Origin: CAZAGA01 sp041912175
Lineage (GTDB): Bacteria; Chloroflexota; Anaerolineae; Anaerolineales; UBA4823
Direction: 5' to 3'
DNA: 40,592 nt
Assembly (NCBI GenBank): GCA_041912175.1
Contig: JAYRNN010000102.1
Span: 1 to 40,592 of the forward strand
The notes beneath the pieces were generated by a model. That model was not told the DNA's origin and did no database searches. It worked only from the letters and a program-made list of their open reading frames with translations. Positions within the stretch are counted from its first letter, which is position 1. Every line of letters begins with the position of its first letter. The position numbers and the translations under genes are program-made. Shown piece after piece: positions 15,305-24,210 of this stretch.

Positions 15305-16645
15305 ATGCATCCAAATCCAAGACGAATTATCCCTGTCGTCCTGATCGTCCTGGCGGCGCTTCTGGGCTGGTGGTATTTACGCAGCTCGGGTGCGGCGGCG
15401 AAAACTGGCGAGCTGATGGCTTCAGGCACCATCGAAGCTACGCAGATCACGATTGCCCCGGAATTCAGCGGCAAAGTCGCCGAGGTATTTGTCCAGGAGG
15501 GCCAGGAAGTATCAGCCGGCCAGGAGTTGGCCCGAATTGAGGAAAAACTGCTCCAAGCCCAGCTCGACCAGGCTAAGGCAGTCCTGGCTGTGGCGCAGGC
15601 TAATTATGACCTGGCCGCGGCCGGTCCTACGCCTGAACAACGTCAATTGGCGATCGCAGCCGCCGAGCTCGATGTGACGCAAGCACAACAAGCCTTGGAT
15701 AACCTGCACGACACCGCCACCCTGGCAGCCGCGCAGACCAGGCAGGCGGTTGCGGCAGCCGATAAACAATTAGACCTGGCTAAAGAGCGCCTGGAAAACC
15801 TGAACACCGCCTCGAGCCAGGCGGATATCGACGCGGCGAGGGCGGCAGTGACGATTGCTAAGGATCGCCTGGATAAAATCAATGAAAAATATGCACCTTA
15901 TAAGAAGAAACCGGAGGATAACCTGATCCGGGCGGCGCTGCAGACCCAGCAGGCAGACGCACAGAAAAAGTACGATAAATTAGTTATCCATTTGAACAAC
16001 TTGTTGGGCGATGCAAACCAATATGATCTGGCCTTGGCCGAGACGGGGAAACTGCTGGCTCAGGAGCAGTTGAATGAGGCCAAACGCCAGGCGGATAAAA
16101 CCCAGGACGGGCCGGACCCGGAGGCTTTGAAATTGGCTGAGCTGCGCCTGGCGACCGCCCAGGCCAAGCTGGCGGCAGCCGAAGCCGTGACCAGCCCGGA
16201 ACAGATGGCTGTGGTTCAGGCTCAGGTGCAATCCGCACAAGCCGCGCTGAACGTGATCCAGGCACAGATGGATAAGTTGATCATTTACGCACCTGCGGCA
16301 GGCGTAGTCTTAAAACGCTCGGTGGAACCGGGCGAGATCGCCCTGGCTGGCTCGACGCTTTTGAGCCTGGCGCGTTTGGATGACCTGGCAATTACAGTCT
16401 ACGTACCTGAAGACCGTTATGGCGCCATCCAGTCGGGTCAAGAGGCTATTCTGACCACGGATTCTTTTCCGGGTAAGACCTTTAAAGCAACGGTGGTCAA
16501 TATTGCTGACAGAGCCGAGTTTACCCCACGTAACGTACAGACGGCTGAAGGGCGCCGCACGACGGTATTTGCGGTCAAATTGATCGTAGACAACCCGGAC
16601 GGAAGGCTTAAAGCCGGCATGCCCGCCGATGTAAAGTTTCAGTAA
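15305..16645 (+). CDS. HlyD-family membrane fusion (periplasmic adaptor) protein
   Basis: 446-aa adaptor that links the ABC-2 pump to the envelope. It has one N-terminal membrane anchor (IIPVVLIVLAALLGWWYL, about 9-26). A split biotinyl-lipoyl-like domain follows (GTIEATQITIAPEFSGKVAE near 41-60 and IIYAPAAGVVLKRSVEPGEI near 322-341). Between them lies a very long Ala/Gln/Asp/Leu-rich coiled coil (about 75-315), then a C-terminal beta-barrel region. GGAGG precedes ATG 15305. The coiled coil is longer than in short adaptors. Chloroflexi are generally thought to lack a conventional outer membrane, so its docking partner is uncertain. Confidence 0.92.
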   Translation: MHPNPRRIIPVVLIVLAALLGWWYLRSSGAAAKTGELMASGTIEATQITIAPEFSGKVAEVFVQEGQEVSAGQELARIEEKLLQAQLDQAKAVLAVAQANYDLAAAGPTPEQRQLAIAAAELDVTQAQQALDNLHDTATLAAAQTRQAVAAADKQLDLAKERLENLNTASSQADIDAARAAVTIAKDRLDKINEKYAPYKKKPEDNLIRAALQTQQADAQKKYDKLVIHLNNLLGDANQYDLALAETGKLLAQEQLNEAKRQADKTQDGPDPEALKLAELRLATAQAKLAAAEAVTSPEQMAVVQAQVQSAQAALNVIQAQMDKLIIYAPAAGVVLKRSVEPGEIALAGSTLLSLARLDDLAITVYVPEDRYGAIQSGQEAILTTDSFPGKTFKATVVNIADRAEFTPRNVQTAEGRRTTVFAVKLIVDNPDGRLKAGMPADVKFQ

Positions 16646-16655
16646 TCGTTGAACG

Positions 16656-17645
16656 ATGTCTTACCTGATCGAAGCGCGTCATCTTAATAAAACCTATAGC
16701 AGCCTGGCCGCGTTACAGGATTTTAACGTGCATGTAGCCAGTGGGGAAATTTACGGCCTGATCGGACCCGATGGCGCTGGAAAGACGACCTCCATGCGCC
16801 TGCTGTGCGGTGGTCTGCGCCCGGATGCGGCCCGCAAAAGCAATCCAAGCGATAGACCTGAGATCATCATCGCCGGTTACGATTTGCACCGCCAGCCAGA
16901 ACAGGCGCGCGCCCAAATCGGCTATCTGGCGCAGCGCTTTTCGCTCTACGAGGACCTGACCGTGCTGGAAAACATTCGCTTCTTTGCTGAGATGCGCGGT
17001 TTGCCGGCGGCTGAGTGGCGGCCGCGCTGCATGGAAATCCTGGAGTTTGTCGGGCTGGCTCCCTTTACAGACCGGCGGGCCGGGCAGCTTTCCGGCGGGA
17101 TGAAACAAAAATTAGGCCTGGCAGCGGCTCTCGTCCATCGCCCACAAGTTTTGCTGCTGGACGAGCCGACCACCGGTGTTGACCCAGTGACGCGCCAGGA
17201 CTTTTGGCAATTGATTATCCGCCTGGCCGGAGAAAGCCAGGCAAGCGGAGATGGCGGGGCGGTGCAACAGACGGCCGTGCTGGTCAGTACACCATACATG
17301 GATGAGGCGGCGCGCTGTTCGCGTGTAGGTTTTATTGCCCGCGGGCGCTTGATCCTGGAAGGCGCTCCTACAATGCTGCGCCAGCGTCTGCAGGGACGGA
17401 TCGTTGAATTAGCCGGCCTGCCATTGATACGCTTACGCAAACTTGCCCAGGCAGAGCCGGGGGTGGAAGACGTGCAAATGTTTGGCGACCGCCTGCACTT
17501 GCGGGTCGAGTATGGCCAGGCGGAAGCAATCCTGGAGCGCTTGCAGAGCAGTTTACCGTCCCAAGGCGTGCAAATCACCCGCCTGAGATTGATCCAACCG
17601 CAGCTTGAAGATGTTTTTATACACCTGCTCGAGGAGCAGCGATGA
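16656..17645 (+). CDS. ABC transporter ATP-binding protein, first of an unequal pair (YbhF N-half-like)
   Basis: 329-aa nucleotide-binding subunit. Walker A is GPDGAGKTT (37-45), the signature LSGGMKQ (145-151) and Walker B plus Glu VLLLDEPTTG with Glu170. The H-loop position reads VSTPYMDEA, with Pro213 where the family has His. A short insertion (about 57-70) follows the Walker A helix. The C-terminal domain resembles other drug-export ATPases. It begins 10 bases after the adaptor gene and its end overlaps the second ATPase by 4 bases (ATGA). The missing H-loop His predicts that its own ATP site is slow or non-hydrolysing. Confidence 0.92.
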   Translation: MSYLIEARHLNKTYSSLAALQDFNVHVASGEIYGLIGPDGAGKTTSMRLLCGGLRPDAARKSNPSDRPEIIIAGYDLHRQPEQARAQIGYLAQRFSLYEDLTVLENIRFFAEMRGLPAAEWRPRCMEILEFVGLAPFTDRRAGQLSGGMKQKLGLAAALVHRPQVLLLDEPTTGVDPVTRQDFWQLIIRLAGESQASGDGGAVQQTAVLVSTPYMDEAARCSRVGFIARGRLILEGAPTMLRQRLQGRIVELAGLPLIRLRKLAQAEPGVEDVQMFGDRLHLRVEYGQAEAILERLQSSLPSQGVQITRLRLIQPQLEDVFIHLLEEQR

Positions 17646-18646
17646 CTTCAAGGGATGTGCAAGATTCCCATAACGAACCAGGCGCGGTTATCCAGGCTGA
17701 GGATCTGACACGCCGTTTTGGCGATTTCCTGGCGGTGGATCATGTCAGCTTTCAAGTTCAGCCGGGCGAGGTGGTCGGCTACCTGGGTCCGAACGGCTCC
17801 GGGAAGACCACGACCATTCGCATGCTGTTGGGGCTGCTGAGGCCCAGCGAAGGAACGGCCCAGGTATTGGGATACGATATCGCCCGCCAGGCGGAGCAGA
17901 TCCGGGCCGGGGCGGGGTATATGTCGCAGAAGTTTGCCTTGTATTATGAACTGAAGGTAGTAGAAAACCTGGCCTTTTATGCCGGAGTGTATGGTATTCG
18001 TGAGCGTGCTCGGCTTGGGGAAGTGCTGGCGATGATAGGTTTGACGGATCAGGCGCGCACCCGCGTCAGCGATCTCTCAACCGGGTTTCGACAACGCCTG
18101 GCGCTCGGCATCGCTATCGTGCACCGGCCCAAGTTGCTCTTCCTGGACGAGCCGACCAGCGGCGTCGATCCGCTGGCGCGGCGTGCATTCTGGGATCTGA
18201 TTTACAATTTAGTCGAGGGCGGCGTCACCGCTTTGGTCACCACGCATTACATGGATGAAGCGGAGTACTGCGGGCGGGTCGGGATTATGCGAGATGGCAA
18301 ACTATTGGCGATGGACACGCCTTCAGCGCTCAAACAATACGCTTTACCCGGCCTGGCCTGGGATGTGTTCATTACAGAGCGTGCTTCGCAAAAACCGGAG
18401 GCGGCAACAGGTGATCAGGATAACCAATCCGTGGAGCTGCTTCGAGCTTTGAATGCGCTGGAGCATTGCCCGTGCGTGCTACGGGCTGGACTGGTCAGCG
18501 ACCATCTGCGCGCAATCACGCCGCGTGAGGTGGGCGCAGATGTTTTGACAGCGCGCTTGCGTGAAGGTGGGATGGAAAACGTGCACATCGAACAGGTCGA
18601 GCCGACGCTGGAGGACGTGTTCCTGGCATTAGCCGCTAAGGATTGA
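17642..18646 (+). CDS. ABC transporter ATP-binding protein, second of an unequal pair (YbhF C-half-like)
   Basis: 334-aa nucleotide-binding subunit. Walker A is GPNGSGKTT (49-57). The signature is the atypical LSTGFRQ (145-151) in place of LSGGQ. Walker B plus Glu is LLFLDEPTSG (Glu170), and the H-loop is intact (VTTHYMDEA, His202). With the first ATPase it gives complementary defects: one lacks the H-loop His, the other has a changed signature. A heterodimer would have one consensus and one degenerate ATP site. In E. coli YbhF the two halves are fused; here they are separate but translationally coupled. It ends the operon at a strong terminator. Confidence 0.92.
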   Translation: MTSRDVQDSHNEPGAVIQAEDLTRRFGDFLAVDHVSFQVQPGEVVGYLGPNGSGKTTTIRMLLGLLRPSEGTAQVLGYDIARQAEQIRAGAGYMSQKFALYYELKVVENLAFYAGVYGIRERARLGEVLAMIGLTDQARTRVSDLSTGFRQRLALGIAIVHRPKLLFLDEPTSGVDPLARRAFWDLIYNLVEGGVTALVTTHYMDEAEYCGRVGIMRDGKLLAMDTPSALKQYALPGLAWDVFITERASQKPEAATGDQDNQSVELLRALNALEHCPCVLRAGLVSDHLRAITPREVGADVLTARLREGGMENVHIEQVEPTLEDVFLALAAKD

Positions 18647-18650
18647 AGTT

Positions 18651-18694
18651 ATGATTATAAAATCCGCCGCAGCCGCGGCGGATTTTATAATCAT
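18651..18694. terminator. Perfect 20-bp stem bidirectional terminator between the ABC operon and metH
   Basis: The arms at 18651-18670 and 18675-18694 are exact inverted copies with loop AGCC: a CCGCCGC core flanked by ATTTTATAATCAT on one side and its complement on the other. It can terminate both convergent transcripts. Confidence 0.92.
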
Positions 18695-18701
18695 ATAGCC
18701 A

Positions 18702-21700
18702 TCATCTCATCAATTGTTCCACGCGACTTTCGCCTACACTGTAATACTTGGCCTGTGCGTGGGGGACAATAATGGCAGCGGTGGACTGCTCGGGGACGAG
18801 CTGATATGCGGCCGTCAGGCTCATGCCCAGTTCTTTCTCGGCCGGCAGCAAATCGAATACTTTGCGGTGGTCGTCTAATTCTGGGATAGCCGGGTAGCCC
18901 CACGAGTAGCGTTTGCCCTGCCCCTCGGCTACTCCCAGCTCCCGCCGGATGTGGCGGTGTAAGTATTCGGCGGTAGCCTCAGCAGTCTGTACCGCCAGGC
19001 CATGCATAAAGTAAGCCTCGGCGTAGTCGCCGGCGCTCTGCAGGCGGTCGAAACGCTCGCTGGCCTCCTGCCCGACCGTGACGACTTGCAACGCCACGAC
19101 GTCATATTGTCCGGAATCTAGCGGGGCAAAGTAATCGGCCAGGCACAGATGTTCGCCTTCCGGCTGGCGTGGGAAATGAAATCTGGTTATTTCGCTTTTA
19201 TTCAAATCCGTAACGGATTTAGATAAAGGTGAATAGACGATCAAGTCGTCGCCGTCCGCCTGGCAGGGCCAGTAGCCATACACGCCCTGCGGTTTCAACC
19301 AACCCTCACTCAGCGCCTGGCGCTGCATGCGTTGCAGGCGCGCCTCGAACTCGGCCTGCAGCCGCTCCCATTCCTCGCCATGGGCATTCTTGGCTCCCCA
19401 TGACAGGCGGAAAAGCTCATTTTTGTACAGATGCTTGAATACAATCTCTAACGGCATGCCACGCACCACGCGCGGACCCCAGGGAACGGTTTCGGGTATC
19501 TGGAGTGGGTGCGCTTTGATCTCCGATTTCCGATTCCCGATCGTGGATTGCTTTTCGACCTTGCGGTCCAGCTCACGAGCGGCGTCGGCCTGCAGGCGGT
19601 CTAGAAGCGCCGAGCGCTGCGGTGGGTCGATCAAGGCGTCCATGGTTGCCAGGCCCTCGAATGCGTCCTTGCAGTAAAACACCCCCGGCGCATAGGCGGG
19701 CCCATCTTCTGTGTACAGGATACGCCAGCCAAAACGCCGGTTGATGGCGGCTCCGCCGACCAGCACGGGGAATTTTAGACCGCGGCGCTGCAGCTCATTG
19801 ACGATCAGCGGCATCTGCTTACTGGTGTTAACCAGTAAGGCGCTCAGCCCGATGGCAGTGGCGTTAGCCTCCACAGCTTTGGTGATAATCGTCTCTGCCG
19901 GCACCTGCTTTCCCAGGTCGATCACCGTATAGCCGTTATTGGCCAGGATCGTCTTGACCAGGTTTTTACCAATATCATGCACATCGCCATAAACGGTGGC
20001 TAATACGACAACACCCTTTGAGGTTCCTTCGACCCGTTCCAGGTAAGTCTCCAGGTGCACCACGGATTTTTTCATCACCTCGGCCGACTGAAGCACAAAG
20101 GGCAAGATCAGCTCACCTGCGCCGAACTTATCGCCGACCTCTTTCATCGCCGGCAGCAAGACTGTATTTAAAATCCTTACCGCTGCTTCATGCCTTGAAG
20201 GAATTTTTTCATTTTTCTGAGGCGTCTCAATCGCTTCAGAAAATTGATAGATTAATTGATCGATATCCGCCTCCACGCCTTCCTTGTGGCGGTGCAGAAT
20301 ACGCCAATGCAGGCGCTCCGCTGCCGACATCTCAACTGTCGGGTCGATGACGACCGCCGCGGCTTGGGCTGATCCGACGCTTTCGAAATGTTCGATAAAC
20401 CGCTGCAAAGCATCCGGGCGACGGTTGAAGATCAGATCCTCGGTCAGCTCACGGACCTCAGAGGGGATTTCCGCGTAGGGCGTAATGTGGGCTGGGTTGA
20501 CGATGGCCATATCCAGCCCAGCCTGGACAGCGTGATAGAGCATGATGCTGTTTAGCACTGGACGGGCGGCCGGGCTCAGGCCGAAGGAAACGTTGCTGAC
20601 ACCCAAAGAAGTCAACACGCCGGGGAGAGCTTGCTTTACCTGGCGGATGCCTTCGATGGTCTCGATGGCGGAAGCAGCAAACTCGGGATCGCCAGTGGCA
20701 AGCGTGAAAGTCAACGTGTCGAAGACTAAGGCCTCGGGGCTTAACCCATGTTCGTTCACGGCCATCTCGTACAGGCGCTCTGCTACTTCAACTTTGTGGG
20801 CAGTCGACCTGGCCATGCCTTTTTCGTCGATGGTCAGGCATAACACGGCCGCGTTGTGGGCTTTCGCCAGGGCAAAGACTTTATTGGCTTTCGCAGGTCC
20901 GGCTTCCAGGTGAGTGGAGTTTAGCAGGCAGCGCCCGGGGGCGGTCTTGAGGGCAATTTCCATCACGTCTGGTTCAGTGGTGTCGATCACAAGCGGTACT
21001 TCCACGCCGGAAGCGAGCTTCTTGACCACCTTGCGCATCAGCTCGGCTTCGTCGCTGCGCTCGGTGACCGCCACCGAGATATCCAGGGCGTGCGCGCCGC
21101 CTTCCACTTGCTCGCGGCCCAATTCCAGGATGGCGTCCAGGTCCTCGGAGAGCAGCAGGCGCTTGAACTTGCGGCTGCCTTGAGCGTTGCAGCGTTCGCC
21201 AAGCAGCAGGGGTGGAGGTTCTTGTTGCATGGCCATTGCACGCGTGGCGGAGGCCAGGCGCGGGGCGCTATGGGCGGGACGCTCCGGGTGGGCGTACCGG
21301 TCTGGCCAGTCGCCCAACTTATCGATCAGCGCCTTCAGGTGCGCGGGGGTCGTGCCGCAGCAACCGCCTACCACGCTGATGTGGTTCTTTTCGACGAATT
21401 CAAACAGCGCCGCAGCAAAGGGTTCGGGCTGCAAGGGATAGACCGCTTCGCCATCCACGTTGAGCGGCAGGCCGGCATTGGGGATGCAAGACACGTGCAG
21501 GTGGGTCTGCTCGCCCAAGTAGGCGATTGGCTCGTGCATGTGCTCTGGACCCGTGGAGCAGTTCAGCCCGATCACGTCGATCTCCAGCCCTTCAAGGATG
21601 GCCACCGCGGCGGCGATATCAGTGCCTAGCAGCATGCGTCCGGTGGTATCCAGGGTCACCTGTACCTGAATAGGCAGGTGTACGCCGGTCTGCGCAAAGG

Positions 21701-22250
21701 CCTGTTGGATGGCGGCGACAGCGGCCTTGACCTCCAGGATATCCTGCGAGGTCTCGACCAGCAGCAGGTCTACGCCGCCTTGGATTAACCCTACCGCCTG
21801 TTCGCAAAAGATGTCGACCAGCTCATCGAAGCTGATATTGGATAGCTCGGGATCATCAGCGGATGGCAATTTACCGGACGGTCCGATCGAACCGGCTACG
21901 AATCTAGGCCTGCTAGCCGAATATTCATCTGCCAGGCGGCGCGCCAGGGCGGCGGCGGCCCGGTTGATTTCAATTACCTGCTCGCCCAGGCCATATTCGC
22001 CCAAGGTCAGCCGGTTAGAGCGGAAGGTATCGGTTTCGATCACATCCACGCCGACTTCCAGGAAGGAGCGGTGGACTTTCTCGACCGCCTGGGGGTAGCT
22101 GATCACGAGGTAATCGTTGCAGCCATTGGTGCGCTCGCCGCCGAAATGCTCGGCAGTGAGCTTTTGCTGCTGGAGGCTGGTGCCCATGGCGCCATCGAAG
22201 ACAAGCACGCGAGATTGTAGAGCTTGAAGGTAGGAGTTATTGGGTTTCAT
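18702..22250 (-). CDS. metH: Cobalamin-dependent methionine synthase
   Basis: Transfers a methyl group from methyl-THF through cobalamin to homocysteine. The 1182-aa protein has all four modules. The homocysteine/zinc domain (about 1-330) holds LNCSTGP and GGCCGTTP, which carry the zinc cysteines. The pterin domain (about 345-640) holds LLLGERCNAQGSRKFKR and LGVSNVSFGLSP. The cobalamin domain (about 650-890) holds GDVHDIGKN, with cobalt-ligand His758 (E. coli His759), and LVGGAAINRRFG. The AdoMet reactivation domain (about 930-1182) holds KRYSWGYPAIPEL. The start is ATG 22250, ten bases after an extended -10 (TGCTATACT). Two short insert-like segments (about residues 904-911 and 1005-1018) lie around the reactivation domain; see findings. 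Confidence 0.96.
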   Translation of the reverse strand: MKPNNSYLQALQSRVLVFDGAMGTSLQQQKLTAEHFGGERTNGCNDYLVISYPQAVEKVHRSFLEVGVDVIETDTFRSNRLTLGEYGLGEQVIEINRAAAALARRLADEYSASRPRFVAGSIGPSGKLPSADDPELSNISFDELVDIFCEQAVGLIQGGVDLLLVETSQDILEVKAAVAAIQQAFAQTGVHLPIQVQVTLDTTGRMLLGTDIAAAVAILEGLEIDVIGLNCSTGPEHMHEPIAYLGEQTHLHVSCIPNAGLPLNVDGEAVYPLQPEPFAAALFEFVEKNHISVVGGCCGTTPAHLKALIDKLGDWPDRYAHPERPAHSAPRLASATRAMAMQQEPPPLLLGERCNAQGSRKFKRLLLSEDLDAILELGREQVEGGAHALDISVAVTERSDEAELMRKVVKKLASGVEVPLVIDTTEPDVMEIALKTAPGRCLLNSTHLEAGPAKANKVFALAKAHNAAVLCLTIDEKGMARSTAHKVEVAERLYEMAVNEHGLSPEALVFDTLTFTLATGDPEFAASAIETIEGIRQVKQALPGVLTSLGVSNVSFGLSPAARPVLNSIMLYHAVQAGLDMAIVNPAHITPYAEIPSEVRELTEDLIFNRRPDALQRFIEHFESVGSAQAAAVVIDPTVEMSAAERLHWRILHRHKEGVEADIDQLIYQFSEAIETPQKNEKIPSRHEAAVRILNTVLLPAMKEVGDKFGAGELILPFVLQSAEVMKKSVVHLETYLERVEGTSKGVVVLATVYGDVHDIGKNLVKTILANNGYTVIDLGKQVPAETIITKAVEANATAIGLSALLVNTSKQMPLIVNELQRRGLKFPVLVGGAAINRRFGWRILYTEDGPAYAPGVFYCKDAFEGLATMDALIDPPQRSALLDRLQADAARELDRKVEKQSTIGNRKSEIKAHPLQIPETVPWGPRVVRGMPLEIVFKHLYKNELFRLSWGAKNAHGEEWERLQAEFEARLQRMQRQALSEGWLKPQGVYGYWPCQADGDDLIVYSPLSKSVTDLNKSEITRFHFPRQPEGEHLCLADYFAPLDSGQYDVVALQVVTVGQEASERFDRLQSAGDYAEAYFMHGLAVQTAEATAEYLHRHIRRELGVAEGQGKRYSWGYPAIPELDDHRKVFDLLPAEKELGMSLTAAYQLVPEQSTAAIIVPHAQAKYYSVGESRVEQLMR
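19204..19220. repeat. Perfect 7+3+7 palindrome inside metH
   Basis: AAATCCG and CGGATTT flank TAA on the + strand. The surrounding ~45 bases of metH have unusually AT-rich codons (TTA, TCT, AAA, GTT, AAT, ATA) and encode SKSVTDLNKSEI. It looks like a small in-frame insertion. Confidence 0.5.
19518..19541. repeat. Heptanucleotide tandem repeat inside metH (about 3.4 copies)
   Basis: On the - strand the units read ATCGGGA, ATCGGAA, ATCGGAG and a partial ATC, encoding IGNRKSEI in the linker between the cobalamin and reactivation domains. The unit length is not a multiple of three, so a change of one copy would shift the metH frame. Confidence 0.65.
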
Positions 22251-22260
22251 ATTAGGCGTA

Positions 22261-22269
22261 AGTATAGCA
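22261..22269 (-). promoter_or_regulatory. Extended -10 promoter of metH
   Basis: On the - strand TGCTATACT is an extended -10 box. Ten bases separate the TATACT from ATG 22250, leaving a leader of only about 3-4 bases. No cobalamin riboswitch or SAM riboswitch fits in this space. Confidence 0.6.
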
Positions 22270-22368
22270 CAGGAAATTGCGTTGAGAGACGAGAGAGGCT
22301 ATGGTAAATGAAATGACCGATTGGGCTCTGCTCCCCCTGATATAATTTGGACGAATAGGGTAAGTCCA

Positions 22369-24165
22369 ATGAGATCTGGTTATTTTCTCTTCCTTGTCAT
22401 CTTTCTCCTGGCGGCCTGCGAGCCTCGTCTTTTGCCGTCGCCAGGGATTGCCCCGTCCCCGCCAACGACCATTGCCTCGACCGCAACCCCGGCCACCACA
22501 TCGACGACTCTCTCCCGGGCTGCAACTCCGTCGCTAACCGCCGGGATGCCGCTAAATCCGCCATACGGCGTGGCCGGTGGAGATTCGATCGGCGATCCCT
22601 ACATCCCAGAGCTAGGCAACACCGGCTACGACGTCCAGGCTTACAATCTGTCCCTCGACCTCGACCCGGCTGCTACGACCTTCGATGCCACGGTCACGAT
22701 CACATCCACCGTTGCCCTCGATAACCTTGGTCGCCTCAGCCTGGATTGCCTCGGGTTGGATGTACACAGCGTCTTTGTCGCGGACCAGGCGGTCAATTTT
22801 TATCAAAATGAAACGAAAGTCTACATCGATCTGCCGCGTGTGTATGCCTTGGGTGAAACGCTGGTCATCAGGGTGGATTACCAGGGCAACTTTAAGCCTT
22901 ATAGGTCGCCTTACATGCCTGGCTTTGAGCTGGGAATTACAAAGCCGGCTGCCAACGAGCTGCTGGCATTTTCAGAACCAGATGGAGCCAGGGCATGGTT
23001 TCCGTGCAACGACCATCCCCTGGACAAGGCTGAATTCCACCTGCAGGCCAGCGTTCCGGCGGGGCTGACCGCGGTATCCAACGGAGCGCTACTTGGAACG
23101 GTCCCTGCCGGCGGCAAATCCACCTTTTCCTGGTACGAAGATGATGCGCTTGCCACCTATCTTGTTGCCCTGGCCGTTGGCGAGTACCAGCGCATTGACG
23201 CTGGACCCGCAGGCGATATTCAGGTGCGACATTACGTCTTTGCTGATGATCAGAAAATCACCGACCAATTGCAGCGCACGCCGGAAATCCTGCAATTCCT
23301 GACGAACCTGATCGGGCCTTATCCTTTTGAAGAGTTCGGTTTTGTTGAAATCGAACCGACCGACCTGGCGATGGAAACGCAAAGCATGATCATGGCGGCG
23401 CGTAATTTTTGGCAGAAGAAAGATCCCAGCGAAATCCTGGTGCACGAGGCGGCCCACCAATGGTTTGGCGACCATCTGAGTCTGAGAAGCTGGGGGGAAA
23501 CCTGGCTTAATGAGGGCCTTGCTACCTATATTCAATATCTCTGGCTGATGGAACAAGGCAAGCCGGAGAAGAAGTTGTTGAGCGTTGCCGAAGCGGAACT
23601 GCTGAATGTTGAAAGCGAGGAAAATTCAGCCTTGATCCATCCCGCTGCCGCCTACTTGTTTGGCGTCAATCCCTATCTCAAGGGGGCGTGGGTAGTGCAT
23701 ATGTTGCGCCTGGAGATGGGCGACGATGCCTTCTTTGCTTTGCTGAAAGGGTATTATCAACGGTTTGCGAATGGCTACGTCACGACTGCTGATTTTCAAT
23801 CCCTGGCCGAGGAATACAGCCAGCGCAGCCTGGGGACTTTCTTTGACCAATGGACCGAGTCGCCGGTAATGCCACATCTGGATATTTCCTGGACCAATCT
23901 GGCCGGCCCTACCGAAACAGAGGTGATCGTTCAGGTTTGCCAGACCCAGCCCGGTACTCCATTCGTAATTCCGCTCGAGCTCCGCTTCGATGCAGATGAG
24001 GGAGAAACACGAAGAGAAGTGTTGCAGATCGATGAAAGCCAGGAGCGCTTCACCTTGAGCCTGCCCTTCGTCCCGGTTGATCTGGTTTCGGATCCGGATC
24101 AAAAGTTGCTAGCTGGTATTCAGGCGGATCAGGCGACCTCGATCACCCCGTGTCCGGGCCCATAA
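22369..24165 (+). CDS. M1-family zinc aminopeptidase, lipoprotein
   Basis: Predicted surface-anchored aminopeptidase. From ATG 22369 the 598-aa precursor starts MRSGYFLFLVIFLLAAC, a lipoprotein signal with lipobox LAAC. A Pro/Thr-rich linker is followed by the M1 N-terminal beta domain (YDVQAYNLSLDLDPAATTFD). The catalytic domain has HEAAHQWFGD (zinc His359 and His363, catalytic Glu360) and WLNEGLATY (zinc Glu382). The exopeptidase GAMEN position reads METQSMIMAARN, a divergent form. The long C-terminal helical domain of classic M1 enzymes is absent, as in short bacterial forms. TGATATAAT (22338-22346) is a likely promoter with a ~16-base leader. The gene stands alone and converges with recR. 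Confidence 0.92.
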   Translation: MRSGYFLFLVIFLLAACEPRLLPSPGIAPSPPTTIASTATPATTSTTLSRAATPSLTAGMPLNPPYGVAGGDSIGDPYIPELGNTGYDVQAYNLSLDLDPAATTFDATVTITSTVALDNLGRLSLDCLGLDVHSVFVADQAVNFYQNETKVYIDLPRVYALGETLVIRVDYQGNFKPYRSPYMPGFELGITKPAANELLAFSEPDGARAWFPCNDHPLDKAEFHLQASVPAGLTAVSNGALLGTVPAGGKSTFSWYEDDALATYLVALAVGEYQRIDAGPAGDIQVRHYVFADDQKITDQLQRTPEILQFLTNLIGPYPFEEFGFVEIEPTDLAMETQSMIMAARNFWQKKDPSEILVHEAAHQWFGDHLSLRSWGETWLNEGLATYIQYLWLMEQGKPEKKLLSVAEAELLNVESEENSALIHPAAAYLFGVNPYLKGAWVVHMLRLEMGDDAFFALLKGYYQRFANGYVTTADFQSLAEEYSQRSLGTFFDQWTESPVMPHLDISWTNLAGPTETEVIVQVCQTQPGTPFVIPLELRFDADEGETRREVLQIDESQERFTLSLPFVPVDLVSDPDQKLLAGIQADQATSITPCPGP

Positions 24166-24210
24166 TGACTCCCCTGCCCCTCCATAATCCCCTACCCACT
24201 TGCATCTCAC

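Noticed and set aside
21090..21629. Long open frame antisense to metH, and similar antisense frames over dnaX and the RsbU gene
   Set aside because: They mirror well-supported genes in GC-rich sequence, lack start signals and show no family features.
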